A DNA stretch of 64,000 nt from Novosphingobium sp. G106 (GCF_019075875.1 NZ_JAHOOZ010000003.1:254573-318572), one strand, 5' to 3'; positions 41,013 to 50,846 are shown, numbered from the stretch's first letter. The notes: generated from the sequence alone by a model not told the origin. Program-made: numbers and translations.

Positions 41013-41166
41013 GCGCGGCCCTTTCGAGAGGGTTTGGCTCGTCACCGGCGGCCGCGGCCAGGTCGGCGGCGCGCTCGCTGCAAATCCGCCCGCGGGTGTG
41101 CGCATATCGCGTCTTCGAGCGCTCGGGCTTAGTCAGCATCAGAATGGAACTGCTGACTACTACTAA
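41005..41166 (+). pseudogene. rfbD: truncated dTDP-4-dehydrorhamnose reductase
   Basis: The start ATG at 41005 overlaps the rfbB stop. The first ~30 residues (VWLVTGGRGQVGGALAANPPAGV) are the beginning of RfbD/RmlD with its nucleotide-binding loop. After RIS the sequence loses the family pattern and stops at residue 53. Everything else of the ~290-residue enzyme is missing, so dTDP-rhamnose synthesis cannot be completed from this locus. No rfbA is seen either. Confidence 0.8.
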
Positions 41167-41219
41167 GCTCGGCCTTGATTTAGGCTACCAGATTTTCTTA
41201 CTTTCGACGTGGGGGAACG

Positions 41220-41459
41220 ATGGAAACAATCTTCGACTGGCTGACGGTCGTGACCTTCGCGGCCCTTGCTGTGATATATCTGCAGAGATCTGCTCAGGCG
41301 GCTCCTAAGGACAAAGTTTGGCACTACGTCCCACCCGCCATCGGCTGCGCCGCAGTCAACTACGCCGGGAACGAAGGTTACGTGATACCGGCTGCTATGG
41401 GATTGGTGATGATAATGGCTTACATCTACTATGTCCTGAAACCACAGATGAGTGGTTGA
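41220..41459 (+). CDS. small membrane protein, probably the XrtV sorting accessory type
   Basis: The 79-residue product has two membrane segments (IFDWLTVVTFAALAVIYL and AAMGLVMIMAYIYYVL) around a conserved-looking centre (WHYVPPAIGCAAVNYAGNEG). This matches my memory of the small protein that accompanies the XrtV exosortase in sphingomonads. GGGGGA lies about six bases upstream. PEPxxWA-CTERM proteins are encoded elsewhere in the window, but no exosortase gene is. Confidence 0.65.
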   Translation: METIFDWLTVVTFAALAVIYLQRSAQAAPKDKVWHYVPPAIGCAAVNYAGNEGYVIPAAMGLVMIMAYIYYVLKPQMSG

Positions 41460-42216
41460 AGCGGCGGTTCGCGGACTGGCGACGGACACTACCGATTTGT
41501 GTAGCGCATGGGCCGCGCAGATCACATAAGGCAAAGGGTCCCCATGCCTGAACGCGCAGATACGCTAGACCCTCCCGCTATTTCGATACATAAATTTAAT
41601 TATTCGCCGCGCCGTTAGTGAGTACGTCCGCTTCCCATTGGCCTGCGCAATGTTAAGGATCTGCTGTCCTAGCCGGCCAACGACCGAAATATAGGCACAA
41701 CTCGCCAGGATCGCAGCGCAAAATTAATAGATCAATTTTGCTGATCGGAGCCATTCGTGAACGATACGTTCGACAGAATGCGACGTTAGCGAAACCTGAG
41801 CCCGAGCTTACGGGTGCGAACCGCGTGAGCAAGTCTTACAGCCTTTTCAGGGGGGAGGTCGTTAGTGCCATGATGATGTCAAGGACGATGCTGGCACTAG
41901 CAGGGTACAGCGGTTCAAGGTCTTCATCGGCGCGGGGAAGCGTTGGGACTGACCATCCGGGATCAAGGCCTCGATCGTGGCGGAAAGCTATTCGCGCACA
42001 ACCGATCAGTTTGGGCCGGCGGGTGAACGAAATGGATGAGCCGCGATAGAACGGCTCCGCCTTCCCGATCGTGCGGTCCACGCCCTCGGCGACGCCACCG
42101 ATGCCCACGGCGGAACTTTGAAAAGTTTCACAGATTTGGTAGGGAAAGCTGCCTACAATTCAGATGACCGCATGTTAGTCATGGTTTGTCGATAGCGGGC
42201 TAGGCGAGGTCGGAAC
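41460..42216. other. intergenic region of ~0.75 kb
   Basis: No gene is recognised. Frames 41738-42049 (plus) and 41836-42108 (minus) overlap each other and neither shows family features. 41570-41600 and 41710-41740 are AT-rich. Confidence 0.4.
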
Positions 42217-42936
42217 TTGCGTCGATCTAGGCGCGCCGCCGTTTCGGAGTTCAGTGTGGAATCGTTTGCAGCCTGGATTGCCGAAATCATCACGAACAAT
42301 GCCAGATGGGCTTCGGCGGTAATCGGCCTGCTTTGTTTCGGGGAATCGCTTGTTCTGGTCGGGCTCTTCATTCCCGCCACGGCGCTCATGATCGCCACTG
42401 GTAGCTTGCTCGCGACAGGGAGGCTAGACCCCGTTTGGATTGTCGGCGCCGCGATCATCGGCTCGGTGTTTGGCGACTGGGTGTCCTATCTTGTCGGCGC
42501 GCGCCTTGGCCCTGCCGCTTACCGGCACTGGCCGCTGAGGGAGCATCGCACTGCCGTGGCACAGGCTCGGCTCTTTTTCCGTCGGTACGGCTTCTTCGCC
42601 GTCTTCGCGGGACGCTTCCTTGGACCCCTGCGAGCGATTGTTCCACTGGTCGCAGGCGTGACGCGCATGCCGTCTCGCTCCTTCCAGCTCGCCAATGTCG
42701 CGTCGGCCAGTCTCTGGGTGCCGACGCTGTTCGCTCCTGGCTACTTCTCCGCCAAGCACTTCGCTGCGGACGGCAACCTGAGCGACGGCTCAATGATGTT
42801 CATTGGTTTGGGCGTCGGACTGGGATGCGCGGTTGGAAGCTGGGTCTATTCAAAAGTCAGCGCTGCGCGGCGCCGGGCTCGCAAGTCCTATATACGCGAG
42901 GCGGCGTCGGCCCTGTGTGCTGGTGCCTCGGATTAA
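42217..42936 (+). CDS. DedA-family membrane protein
   Basis: DedA proteins are inner-membrane proteins implicated in lipid-carrier (undecaprenyl phosphate) recycling and membrane homeostasis. The 239-residue product has the VTT-domain features: FGESLVLVGLFIPATALM, GSVFGDWVSYLVGARLG, FFRRYGFFAVFAGRFLGPLRAIVPLVAG with the family's FxGRFxPxxR-like signature, plus a C-terminal helix. The first Met may be early; GTG at 42253 is an alternative. Position in a polysaccharide region fits a lipid-carrier role (inferred). Confidence 0.85.
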   Translation: MRRSRRAAVSEFSVESFAAWIAEIITNNARWASAVIGLLCFGESLVLVGLFIPATALMIATGSLLATGRLDPVWIVGAAIIGSVFGDWVSYLVGARLGPAAYRHWPLREHRTAVAQARLFFRRYGFFAVFAGRFLGPLRAIVPLVAGVTRMPSRSFQLANVASASLWVPTLFAPGYFSAKHFAADGNLSDGSMMFIGLGVGLGCAVGSWVYSKVSAARRRARKSYIREAASALCAGASD

Positions 42937-43427
42937 CCAATTCAGTTCGCCCGAAAGCGGCTAGGGCGCTTTCTAGCTGCCCCAGGGTCGGCCGACGGTG
43001 CCAACATTCGAAACCCGGCGTCTTGACCTCGCGGCCTTGGTCCGCGCGGCGAGTTCCAGCGCATCGTCAAGCAACTGCGCGGCTGAGCGATCCGTTGTAA
43101 GCGAAGCCTATCTAGCTAAGATGGAGGTTGAATATTCGACCTTCGGCAGGAGGCCTGCCTTGATTGAGTAGTTTCTGGTTCAACAATCGAGATCTCCCAA
43201 ATCAAGTCTCGAAGACAAATTCCCAAATAAACCCATTCCGCTCTTTCGGCTAAGTGACGTTCTTCCTGGCAACGATGATCGGGTTGAGGTACTGGAGGCC
43301 GGTGCCTTGAAACTGACAGCTCGAATTGCGACGCTCATTTCATTAGAGGCCGTCTCATCAGGTAGGCGCTGGGCTATCGGCGCCTTCAAATCGAGCCAGG
43401 CGCCTTGTCGCTATTGATCGCCTCGTC
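42937..43427. other. intergenic
   Basis: No supported gene lies between dedA and the convergent export gene. The minus frame 43180-43389 has no recognisable feature. Confidence 0.4.
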
Positions 43428-44279
43428 TTAGAAGAAGCGCTCTCCGACAAAGATCGTGTCGTTTTCACTAAGCTTCATGTCCATCGTTGCTTTGACCTTC
43501 TGGCCGTTGCGATAGACCGAGATCTTGCCGGCTGAACCGCGCTGGGTCAGACCGCCGCTGCGCGCGAGCGCCATGCGGATCGTCATGCCGCGCTCGACCT
43601 TGTAGGCGCCGGGGGCGCCGACCTGGCCATAGACGTAGAAGATCGGCGCAGCCGCCAGAAACAGCTTGTCACCGGGCTGAACGTAAGGATCTTCGGCAGC
43701 GCCGCCGCGTGCTACGTCGGTCACCGGCAGGCGGAATTCTTTGCCGTCCGCGCGGCGCAGCAGGATGTCGTCGGCCGCAGAAGGCTTGGCGCCACCGGCG
43801 CGGGCCAGAATCTCGGACACGCGATAAACGCGGTCTACTGGAACGAGACCAGGATTGCCGAATTCGCCCAAAACCGTCACGTAACGGCTGATGTAGCTGA
43901 CGACAGCGACGTTGACGACTGGATCGGTGTAAAAGCCGCCGTCGCGCAGTAGCCTGTTTACCTGCTCGCGAAACTGAATCACTGTCAGATCGGCCGCCTT
44001 GACCGAATGCAGGTAGGGAAGTTGCACCGTGCCATCGGCTTGGACCTGGACGCGCGGGTGAAATTCCTCGCGACCAAGAACGCTGACATCGACGACGTCG
44101 CCCGGGCCGATTACATAGCCCTCGTCGGTGGTGCCAGCCGCCGCCGAGGGCGCGGCGCTTGCTGCCGGCGAAGAGCGCATGGCGGGCCGGGCTTGCCGCG
44201 AAGCAGCAGGTACGACGCTCATAGCGAGCGCTAATAGCGCACCCGCCCACGCAGTTGATCGGGACAGGCTCTTAACCAT
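43428..44279 (-). CDS. polysaccharide export protein (Wza/GumB-like)
   Basis: This outer-membrane/periplasmic protein of capsule or exopolysaccharide export has a signal peptide (ALLALAMSVVPAASRQ). A Poly_export domain follows (YVIGPGDVVDVSVLGREEF, RVQVQADGTVQLPYL), then SLBB-like parts (VTVLGEFGNPGLVPV, DRVYRVSEILARAGG; YVYGQVGAPGAYKVERGMTIRMALARSGGL). The Met at 44279 is chosen because it starts the signal peptide; the frame opens at 44498. The signal peptide lacks a clear lipobox Cys, unlike Wza. The length of 283 fits GumB-type proteins. Confidence 0.87.
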   Translation of the reverse strand: MVKSLSRSTAWAGALLALAMSVVPAASRQARPAMRSSPAASAAPSAAAGTTDEGYVIGPGDVVDVSVLGREEFHPRVQVQADGTVQLPYLHSVKAADLTVIQFREQVNRLLRDGGFYTDPVVNVAVVSYISRYVTVLGEFGNPGLVPVDRVYRVSEILARAGGAKPSAADDILLRRADGKEFRLPVTDVARGGAAEDPYVQPGDKLFLAAAPIFYVYGQVGAPGAYKVERGMTIRMALARSGGLTQRGSAGKISVYRNGQKVKATMDMKLSENDTIFVGERFF

Positions 44280-44812
44280 ACTGTTCGTTCCTGCCAACTT
44301 TCTGGCATCGCAACCGGCTTCAGGCATCCTTGATCCTTCTTGCCCCACATCGGTGTCCGGTCGCTGCTGAGACAATCGGACACCATAAGGCCGGCCGCGA
44401 GAAGTAGCGTCGAAAGCGGACCTCAGGGACCTCAGGCACCGAAAGCGTTGGTCCGTTGAGGTGTTCCTGCATTGGGAAGATATAATGTCCTTGAACATCC
44501 GAAATCGTCATGACGCGAAGTCTTGCCAATGATTTCCGCACCACGAGACTATTGGCGTCGAGGCGTCAAAAGCTAAGCTTGTGCAAATGTGGAATATAAG
44601 ATGGTCGCACAATCGAGTGGAATGAGGGGACTGTTTCGGGCTCCGATAATCGGAGGCTCGCAAGGAAGGGCGGCACTGACGTGCCCCCTGGTCCTGGACG
44701 GTCGTGGTGATCCACATGCCCTCGCGCAGATACTGCGCGCGGCCCTCGCCGGGTTTGGATCGCCGTTGGCCGCGGGCGCGACGACGAACAGCAGCCAACG
44801 CAGCGCCAAACG
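44280..44812. other. intergenic upstream of the export gene
   Basis: No supported gene. Overlapping short frames on both strands (44508-44851) show no family features. The promoter of the export gene should lie between 44280 and about 44600. Confidence 0.4.
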
Positions 44813-46142
44813 GGTAGTGTGCGGCAAGTCCTGTAAATAGCGGCTTGGCATGCTGGTTAGGCGGCTTGTCGTAGACCGGCTTTCTTCATCTCCTTCAGAT
44901 CGTTCATGTTGAGGTAGCGGTTGGCCTCGAGCCAGTTCTCGTGGGTCTCGACGGCGAGCGATCGGATCAGGCGCAGACAGCTGTCTTCATTGAAGAAGAT
45001 GCGCAACACGATGGTCCTGCGCTTGATCTCCTCGTTGAAGCGCTCGAGCATGTTCGTGCTCTTCATATGTTTGTGATGCTGGCGCGGCAGTCGGTAGAAG
45101 GTGAAGGTCTCCTCTATGGTTTCCTCCGCCCAGGTGGTGAGCTTGGGGTATCGTGGCGACCATTTCTTAAGCCATGCGGCAAGATCGCTCTTCGCCTCGG
45201 ACAAGGCGCGCCGGTCGTAAATCCACCGCAGCTCCTGGAGACAGTCGTCGTCGGCCTTGCGTGGCAGATGGTCGAGCGCATTGCGTAGGAAATGGACGTA
45301 ACAGCGCTGCGTCGGGCAACACCTCGCGGACGGCGGCACGCAAGCCCGCATGGTCGTCGGCGACAACATATTCCACGCCGTGGAGGCCGCGGTCTCGGAG
45401 GCTGACAAGGAAGTCCTTCCACGACGAGCGGCTCTCGCGGTTGGCGAGCTCGACAGCGAGAATCTGCCGTCGGCCCTCCCAGTCGACACCGAGCGCGACG
45501 AGCACCGCACAAGACCGAACAACGCCGGCCTGGCGGACCTTCTCATACTTCGCATCGATGATGAGATAGGCAAAAGGCTCATCCAGCCGGCGCCGGGCAA
45601 AGGCCGTCAAACTCTCATCCAGCCGCTTGTTGATCGCCGAGATCGTCGAGGCCGAGAAGCTGTGTCCGCACAGCTCTTCGGTGATCGCCTTCACCTTCCG
45701 CGTCGAGACGCCCTGAACATACATCTCAGCCAGCGTCGCTACTAACGCCTGCTCCGAGCGCTGATAGCGCTCAAACAACTCCGTCGAGAACCGCCCGTCG
45801 CGGTTCTGCGGCACCCGCAGTTCGAGCTTGCCCACCCGGGTGATCAGCGTCCGGTTGTAATGACCCGAGCGGTAGCCGACACGGCCATCACTGCGCTCGC
45901 TCTTCGAGGCGCCAAGCGCCTCTGTCATCTCCCCTTCGAGCATCTCCTGCAGCAGATCTTGTACGATCTTCCGCAACATATCGTGGTTCGCACCCATCAA
46001 CTCTTTGACGGCGGCTATCGACGGCTTATTCTCGCTCCGGGTCATGGTGGGGCTCCTATGGAGTTGGTGACGTCAGACATCACCAGCCTGCCATGGCCGC
46101 TCAGATCCTCAATGGATTTTGCAGAACTCCCCGCACACTACC
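44813..46142 (-). mobile_element. IS256-family element
   Basis: Imperfect terminal repeats of about 26 bases are visible: GGTAGTGTGCGG at 44813 and its complement ending at 46142, continuing AAGTCCTGTAAAT against GAGTTCTGCAAAAT. The enclosed transposase gene covers nearly all of the 1,330 bp. The 8-base flanks (GCCAAACG and GGCGATTC) do not match, so either the element moved without trace or flanking DNA was rearranged. Confidence 0.8.
44857..46045 (-). pseudogene. IS256-family transposase, one frameshift
   Basis: The N-terminal frame (46045 to about 45316) has RKIVQDLLQEMLEGEMTEAL, YRSGHYNRTLITRVGKLEL and the first catalytic Asp region (AYLIIDAKYEKVR). The second frame (to 44857) continues QRCYVHFLRNALDHLPRK, STNMLERFNEEIKRRT with the Glu, and FFNEDSCLRLIRSLAVE. 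Joining near 45316 gives a normal length of about 395 residues. The break is one indel, in VLPDAxQRCYVHF. Confidence 0.87.
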
Positions 46143-46505
46143 GGCGATTCCGGCAACAAGGCGGCAGAGGCCAATGTTTTGATTAGGCCCGATCCGGGAA
46201 CCTTTAACGCGGTCTCGATTGATGAGATACCCGCGGCAGAGGGGGGCCACCCGAGCAGCGCCTGGGTTGAGCGAGCGCTGCTCACGGCAGGGAGCCGTAC
46301 TGCACCCAAGTAAATTAAGGATAACAACAAAGAACCCTTGCCGGGGTCCAACCGTATAGTCGCGCGGTGCATCTCCGGCGCGTGAGAACACGGCCATATA
46401 GGTTCTGGTCGCGGCCGTTGCCGTCGGGGGAGGTCGTGCCGGTGTTCTGAAACTATCGGCGGCATGCACCGATGTTGTATCATTCGGGGCAACGCAGGAG
46501 ATGAC
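46143..46505. other. no recognisable gene
   Basis: The stretch between the IS256 element and the secreted-protein gene at 46506 holds no supported gene on either strand. Confidence 0.4.
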
Positions 46506-46792
46506 ATGCGTAAGACAATCCCCCCTGAGCGCCGAGGCCATGATAACTTTGATGGCGCTGCCAGCCACAGCGCAAGTTACGCAGCAGACCTCGCCCCGGG
46601 GACATCCTCGGCTCGATCCTCGGCAAGCTGTTCGGCGGCGGACGCGTAGGTCCGGGTACGACGCTTGATGGGCAGTGGTTGTCCGGACAGACGCCGCTCA
46701 ACAATCGTAAGCGGAGCCACGGCCCCGCCTTGCAGTGTTGAGGCGCAGCGCCGAGTCTCCTTGCCCTGATCGGGCGGGAGTGCGCTGCTACT

Positions 46793-47239
46793 ATGATAAT
46801 CTCGGTTGATGATCCTGTGAGCAAGGGCTCGCAGCGGTTTGAGATATTCACGGGGGCAGGCAAGCGTCGGGATTGGCCGACCGAAGTGAAGGCATCGATT
46901 GTCGCGGAGTGTTTTTCGGGCCGGGAGGGCGTCAGCGCCGTGGCGCGCCGGCATGGCCTGGACCCTTCGCAGGTTTACGGTTGGCGGCGGGACTTGCGTA
47001 AGCAGCTCGAAGCCGAGGGAGTGATCATTCCGCCGCCGAAGCCGGAAGTGGCGACCTTCGTGCCTGCCGTAATCGAACCGAGTGTTGTGACTGATCCTGC
47101 ACCCAGGCGTCGTCGTCGACGCCGTGCAACAGGTGCGGTGGTCGAGTTGGAGATCGACGGCGTGGCGGTGAAGATCGGCCAAGGCGCCGACGTGGGTACG
47201 ATTGCCGCAGTTATTGAAGCGCTCAGGGCCCAAAGATGA
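46793..47239 (+). CDS. tnpA: IS66 TnpA accessory protein
   Basis: The 148-residue product has a helix-turn-helix region (KRRDWPTEVKASIVAECF, VSAVARRHGLDPSQVYGWRRDL) and a C-terminal VVELEIDGVAVKIG segment typical of longer IS66 TnpA proteins. tnpB follows after 13 bases. Confidence 0.88.
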   Translation: MIISVDDPVSKGSQRFEIFTGAGKRRDWPTEVKASIVAECFSGREGVSAVARRHGLDPSQVYGWRRDLRKQLEAEGVIIPPPKPEVATFVPAVIEPSVVTDPAPRRRRRRRATGAVVELEIDGVAVKIGQGADVGTIAAVIEALRAQR

Positions 47240-47252
47240 TTGAGGCTGGGCG

Positions 47253-47609
47253 ATGATCGGACCCGGTGCTGGCGCTCGCGTGATGGTGGCGACGCGCCCG
47301 GTGGATTTTCGCAAGGGACCTGACGCCCTGGCGGCGCTGGTCGGCGCCGACTATGGCGGTGATCCGTTTTACGGCGTGATCTACGTGTTCCGGGCAAAGC
47401 GCGCGGACCGGATCAAGCTGGTCTGGTGGGACGGCACCGGCCTTTGCCTGATGGCCAAGAAGCTGGAGTCAGGCGGCTTCAAGTGGCCCGGCATCCAGGA
47501 CGGCGTAATGCGGCTGACGTCGGCGCAACTTGGCGCGCTTCTAGAGGGCCTCGACTGGCGCCGCGTCCATGGCGGCCGCCGCCCGATTGCCCCACAGATT
47601 GCCGGTTGA
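47253..47609 (+). CDS. tnpB: IS66 TnpB accessory protein
   Basis: The 118-residue product carries the family pattern VATRPVDFRKGPDALAALV, YVFRAKRADRIKLVWWDGTGLCLMAKKLE and MRLTSAQLGALLEGLDWRRV. It lies between tnpA and tnpC. Confidence 0.93.
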   Translation: MIGPGAGARVMVATRPVDFRKGPDALAALVGADYGGDPFYGVIYVFRAKRADRIKLVWWDGTGLCLMAKKLESGGFKWPGIQDGVMRLTSAQLGALLEGLDWRRVHGGRRPIAPQIAG

Positions 47610-47640
47610 CGGGGCTTTCCTCGACTGATTCACTGCTTCC

Positions 47641-49164
47641 ATGCTCATGGCAGCGGACCTTCCCAACGACGTCGAAGCGCTCCGTGCGATGGTGCTCGAA
47701 CAGGCCCGCGAGCTCGATGCCCTGAAGGATTTCCAAGCCGAGGTCGAACGCCTGAAGGCGATCATCGACGCACTGCAACGCCACCGTTTCGGCCGCCGGT
47801 CCGAACAGCTTGATCCCGATCAGTTCGAACTGGCTCTGGAGGAAGTCGAGACGGCATTGGCCGAGGCTGAGCATGCCTTGGATAAGGCGCGCCGGATGCC
47901 GGCCGATCGGCCGCGCAAGACCAACCGGGGTTCGTTGCCGGCTCATCTCGAGCGGGTCGAGCAGATCGTCGATGTCGATGACAAGGCTTGCCCTTGCTGC
48001 GGCGGTGCCCTCCACCAGATTGGCGAAGACGTGGCCGAGCGCCTCGACGTCGTGCCAACCACCTTCCGTGTGCTGGTGACGCGCCGCCCCCGCTATGGTT
48101 GTCGCTCTTGCGAGAGCGCGGTCGTGCAGGCTCCCGCGCCGGCGCGGATCATCGAAGGCGGCATTCCGACCGAAGCCCTGATCGCGCAGGTGCTTGTCGC
48201 CAAGTACGCCGATCACCTGCCATTGTACCGGCAGGCACAGATCTACGCCCGCCAAGGCATCCAGCTCGATCGCTCGACACTGGCCGACTGGGTTGGCCGG
48301 GCTGCCTGGTATCTACGCCCGTTGCGCGATCATGTGCTGGAACGGCTTCGACGATCGGATCGGCTCTTCGCCGACGAGATCACCGCACCAGTGCTCGATC
48401 CTGGGCGCGGGCGGACCAAAACTGGCCAGATATGGGCCTATGCGCGCGATGATCGGCCATGGGGCGGTGATGACCCGCCGATGATCGCCTACGTCTATGC
48501 CGCCGATCGGAAGAGCGAACGGGCGGAGGCTCATCTTTGCGATTTTGCCGGCATCCTGCAGGTCGATGGCTATGGCGGTTACGCCGCGCTCGCGAAGCGT
48601 CGGCAGCAGGTGCGCCTAGCCTTCTGCTGGGCGCATGTGCGCCGGAAGTTTTACGAACTCGCCGATACCTCGCCGGTCGCAACGGAGGTGCTGCGCCGTG
48701 TTGCCTCGCTCTACGCCATTGAGGAAGAGGTCCGGGGATTGCCGGCCGAAGAGCGCCGTGCCGTTCGGCACGATCGCAGCCGCATCATCGTCGATGACCT
48801 TCGCCAGTATCTCGAAGCCCGGCACCGGCAGATCAGCGCCAAAGCGAAGCTCGGCGAGGCGATCCGCTACGCACTTACCCGCTGGGACGGCCTGTCACGC
48901 TTCCTCGACGATGGCCGCCTCGACCTCGACAGCAACACTGTCGAACGGAGCATCAGGCCATTGGCCCTCAATCGGAAGAATGCCCTGTTCGCTGGCTCTG
49001 ACGAAGGCGGCGACAACTGGGCGGTGATCGCAACCCTCATCGAGAACTGCAAGATCTCCGGTCTCAACCCTCACGCCTGGCTGACCGGGGTACTCACCAA
49101 GCTGGCCGGGGGACATCCTGCCAATGCCGTCGGCGAACTCATGCCTTGGACCGCCGTGGTCTGA
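47641..49164 (+). CDS. tnpC: IS66 TnpC transposase
   Basis: The 507-residue transposase has an N-terminal coiled coil, the IS66-type zinc finger (CPCCGGALHQIGED, YGCRSCESAVV) and DDE core motifs (LFADEITAPVLDPG, LQVDGYGGYAAL, LDSNTVERSIRPLALNRKN). The C terminus is LTGVLTKLAGGHPANAVGELMPW. It ends 13 bases before the right tip of the element. Confidence 0.95.
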   Translation: MLMAADLPNDVEALRAMVLEQARELDALKDFQAEVERLKAIIDALQRHRFGRRSEQLDPDQFELALEEVETALAEAEHALDKARRMPADRPRKTNRGSLPAHLERVEQIVDVDDKACPCCGGALHQIGEDVAERLDVVPTTFRVLVTRRPRYGCRSCESAVVQAPAPARIIEGGIPTEALIAQVLVAKYADHLPLYRQAQIYARQGIQLDRSTLADWVGRAAWYLRPLRDHVLERLRRSDRLFADEITAPVLDPGRGRTKTGQIWAYARDDRPWGGDDPPMIAYVYAADRKSERAEAHLCDFAGILQVDGYGGYAALAKRRQQVRLAFCWAHVRRKFYELADTSPVATEVLRRVASLYAIEEEVRGLPAEERRAVRHDRSRIIVDDLRQYLEARHRQISAKAKLGEAIRYALTRWDGLSRFLDDGRLDLDSNTVERSIRPLALNRKNALFAGSDEGGDNWAVIATLIENCKISGLNPHAWLTGVLTKLAGGHPANAVGELMPWTAVV

Positions 49165-50019
49165 GAACATCGGTTACTAACAATCAACAGTCTGAGTTCG
49201 AGAGCCGCGTCGACGTCGAAGTTCGATCCGGGAATGCAGACCGAAGCACTGGCGCGCGCCTAAAATCCGATTATGCACTATTTAGTGCAGCTCGAGAGCC
49301 AGTATGCTGCTTCGCCGTTCAGGAGCGGGCGGACTTGGCCGATCGCTACACCGCCTTGACGCAAGTGCTCGCGGACCGCGGCTATGGCAGCGGAGCGACG
49401 ACAGCAGCGACTGCGACTGCGGACGTCGCGTCCGGCCGCGCGGAGTTCAACAGCCGGGTGGACGCGGCTTTGGCGGCGCGTCGCATCACACGCACTCAAG
49501 GAACACGCCTGAAGGCCGATTATGCGGCTGCAGTTCAGCTCGAATCAAGGCACTTGCGCGATGGCGCAATCACTGCAGCCGAGCGAGATGACCTCGACGC
49601 CCGCCTAGACGCACTTGATGCCAAGCTTGGTGATAGCGGCTCACCAGGCGCGAACTTAACGCCACGAGCACGGCTCGATGCCATTGCACGTACGCTTCCT
49701 GCCAGCGGCCTCACTCGCGGGGCAAACGCCCAGATTCTTGTGGAGCTGGGTGACTTGACGCGCCTCGCGGATGCCTATGCCCGAACTAACACCTCCATCG
49801 AGGAGCAAGCGTATCTGAATCGCCGAGTGGAAGACGTCGAGACGCGCGTGCGGCAACGTCCATGAAGGCGGTCTGTCGGTGTGCCGTTTGATAAGTCCAT
49901 TTGATTAGGATGCGGCCACGCCACCAGTCAGCGGTTACTTAACGTCGGACAACGGCCAATTCAGCATCACGTTCAGTGAGCTATGTCAGCTTACCCTTGC
50001 AACATCATGAACGAAGGGA

Positions 50020-50409
50020 ATGGACGTGGCTACTTCAAAAACGATCGTATTCGCGAGCCTGCTCGGGGTGAGTGCCGCCGCCTCCCTACCGTCGGCGGCA
50101 TTTGCACGCGATCATTGGGGGCACCGCTACTCGGAAGAATACTACCAGGATGGCGATTGGCGGGATCATCGGGGCTATCGCGACAGCTATGAGGATCCTC
50201 ACTACTATCGCGAGCGTCCGCGTTATGTGAACCGTCCGCGCTATCGCTGCCGCTCCGGCGGCACGACCGGGGCGATCGTCGGTGGCGCCCTGGGCGCGCT
50301 GCTTGGCCGCGGTGTCGACCGCAGTGGTGATCGGGCCGTCGGCACCATTCTCGGAGCCGGTGGCGGGGCGCTTATCGGACGCGAAATTGAGCGCAATAGA
50401 CATTGCTAA
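50020..50409 (+). CDS. secreted glycine-zipper protein
   Basis: The 129-residue product has a signal peptide (MDVATSKTIVFASLLGVSAAASLPSAAFA), a Tyr/Arg/Asp-rich middle (HRYSEEYYQDGDWRDHRGYRD) and a glycine-zipper 2TM region: GGTTGAIVGGALGALLGRGVD and GTILGAGGGALIGREIER. Such proteins sit in the envelope, often as outer-membrane-associated stress proteins. The conserved Cys pair (YRCRSGG and final HC) is typical. Confidence 0.82.
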   Translation: MDVATSKTIVFASLLGVSAAASLPSAAFARDHWGHRYSEEYYQDGDWRDHRGYRDSYEDPHYYRERPRYVNRPRYRCRSGGTTGAIVGGALGALLGRGVDRSGDRAVGTILGAGGGALIGREIERNRHC

Positions 50410-50525
50410 TCAAGGTCTTGTCCGTTCCATGAAAATGGTCAGCTGAGCAACGGCCCGGCTGATGTTCGGGGGCGTCGACGGGCAAAGGAACACTATTCTT
50501 CCCAAATGGATCTGGGACAAGTTGT

Positions 50526-50846
50526 ATGCCTGTCGACTTTAGTCCGCGAGCATCAAAAACTGACACGAAACCGGATGTTGCCTTTGCCCGATGGGGAAGC
50601 GGCTACGGCCATAGATACGGCCACAGACTAGAGCGCACGTTTGGGCGAATAGAACGGGAAATCATCACAGCGGCTGACCGGGGTGAAATTACCTCCAAGG
50701 AAGAGTGCAGGCTCCTTCACCAGCTTGCCGAAATTGATTGTCTGTACGACGGCCTTCGCTCGAAAGCCCTCGGCTACCCTGAACGCAGGGCTATCATACA
50801 GCGTCTCCGTCTCATCCGCTCAGATTTACCAGGACAGGACACGTAA
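50526..50846 (+). CDS. small helical protein of unknown function
   Basis: The 106-residue product has a Gly/Tyr/His-rich start (GSGYGHRYGHRLER) and two amphipathic helices (RIEREIITAADRGEITSKEECRLLHQL, LGYPERRAIIQRLRLIRSDL). The RGEITSxE pattern resembles the helical repeats of the interrupted gene ending at 49865, so these may be distant relatives. No signal peptide is apparent in this frame. Confidence 0.6.
   Translation: MPVDFSPRASKTDTKPDVAFARWGSGYGHRYGHRLERTFGRIEREIITAADRGEITSKEECRLLHQLAEIDCLYDGLRSKALGYPERRAIIQRLRLIRSDLPGQDT

Larger units (their letters stand above)
46707..49177 (+). mobile_element. second IS66-family element
   Basis: The element starts GTAAGCGG at 46707 and ends CGGTTAC at 49177, sharing the GTAA tip. 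The flanks are CAACAATC (46699-46706) and TAACAATC (49178-49185), a 7-of-8 match to an 8-bp target duplication. It holds tnpA, tnpB and tnpC, all open, but no DUF6429-type gene. It is a different IS66 member from the one at 23303; the tnpC products are only distantly similar. Confidence 0.85.
46506..49865 (+). pseudogene. secreted helical protein gene, interrupted by IS66
   Basis: The left part (46506-46706) encodes a signal-peptide-like start (MRKTI, then frame-shifted MITLMALPATAQVTQQ) and DILGSILGKLFGGGRVGPGT, GQWLSGQTPLNN. The right part (from 49186) continues QQSEFESRVDVEVRSGN and helical repeats (FNSRVDAALAARRITRTQGTRLKADYAA, ITAAERDDLDARLDALDAKLG). Removing the IS66 and one 8-base duplicate joins CCGCTCAACAAT to CAACAGTCTGAG exactly in frame. 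Other indels occur near 46530, 46600 and as a compensating pair at 49275-49315 (LVQLESQYAAS in the alternative frame). Probably an envelope protein of a sphingomonad-specific type. Confidence 0.72.

Noticed and set aside
39906..41105. 399-codon minus frame
   Set aside because: Antisense to rfbC-rfbB; composition typical of a shadow frame.
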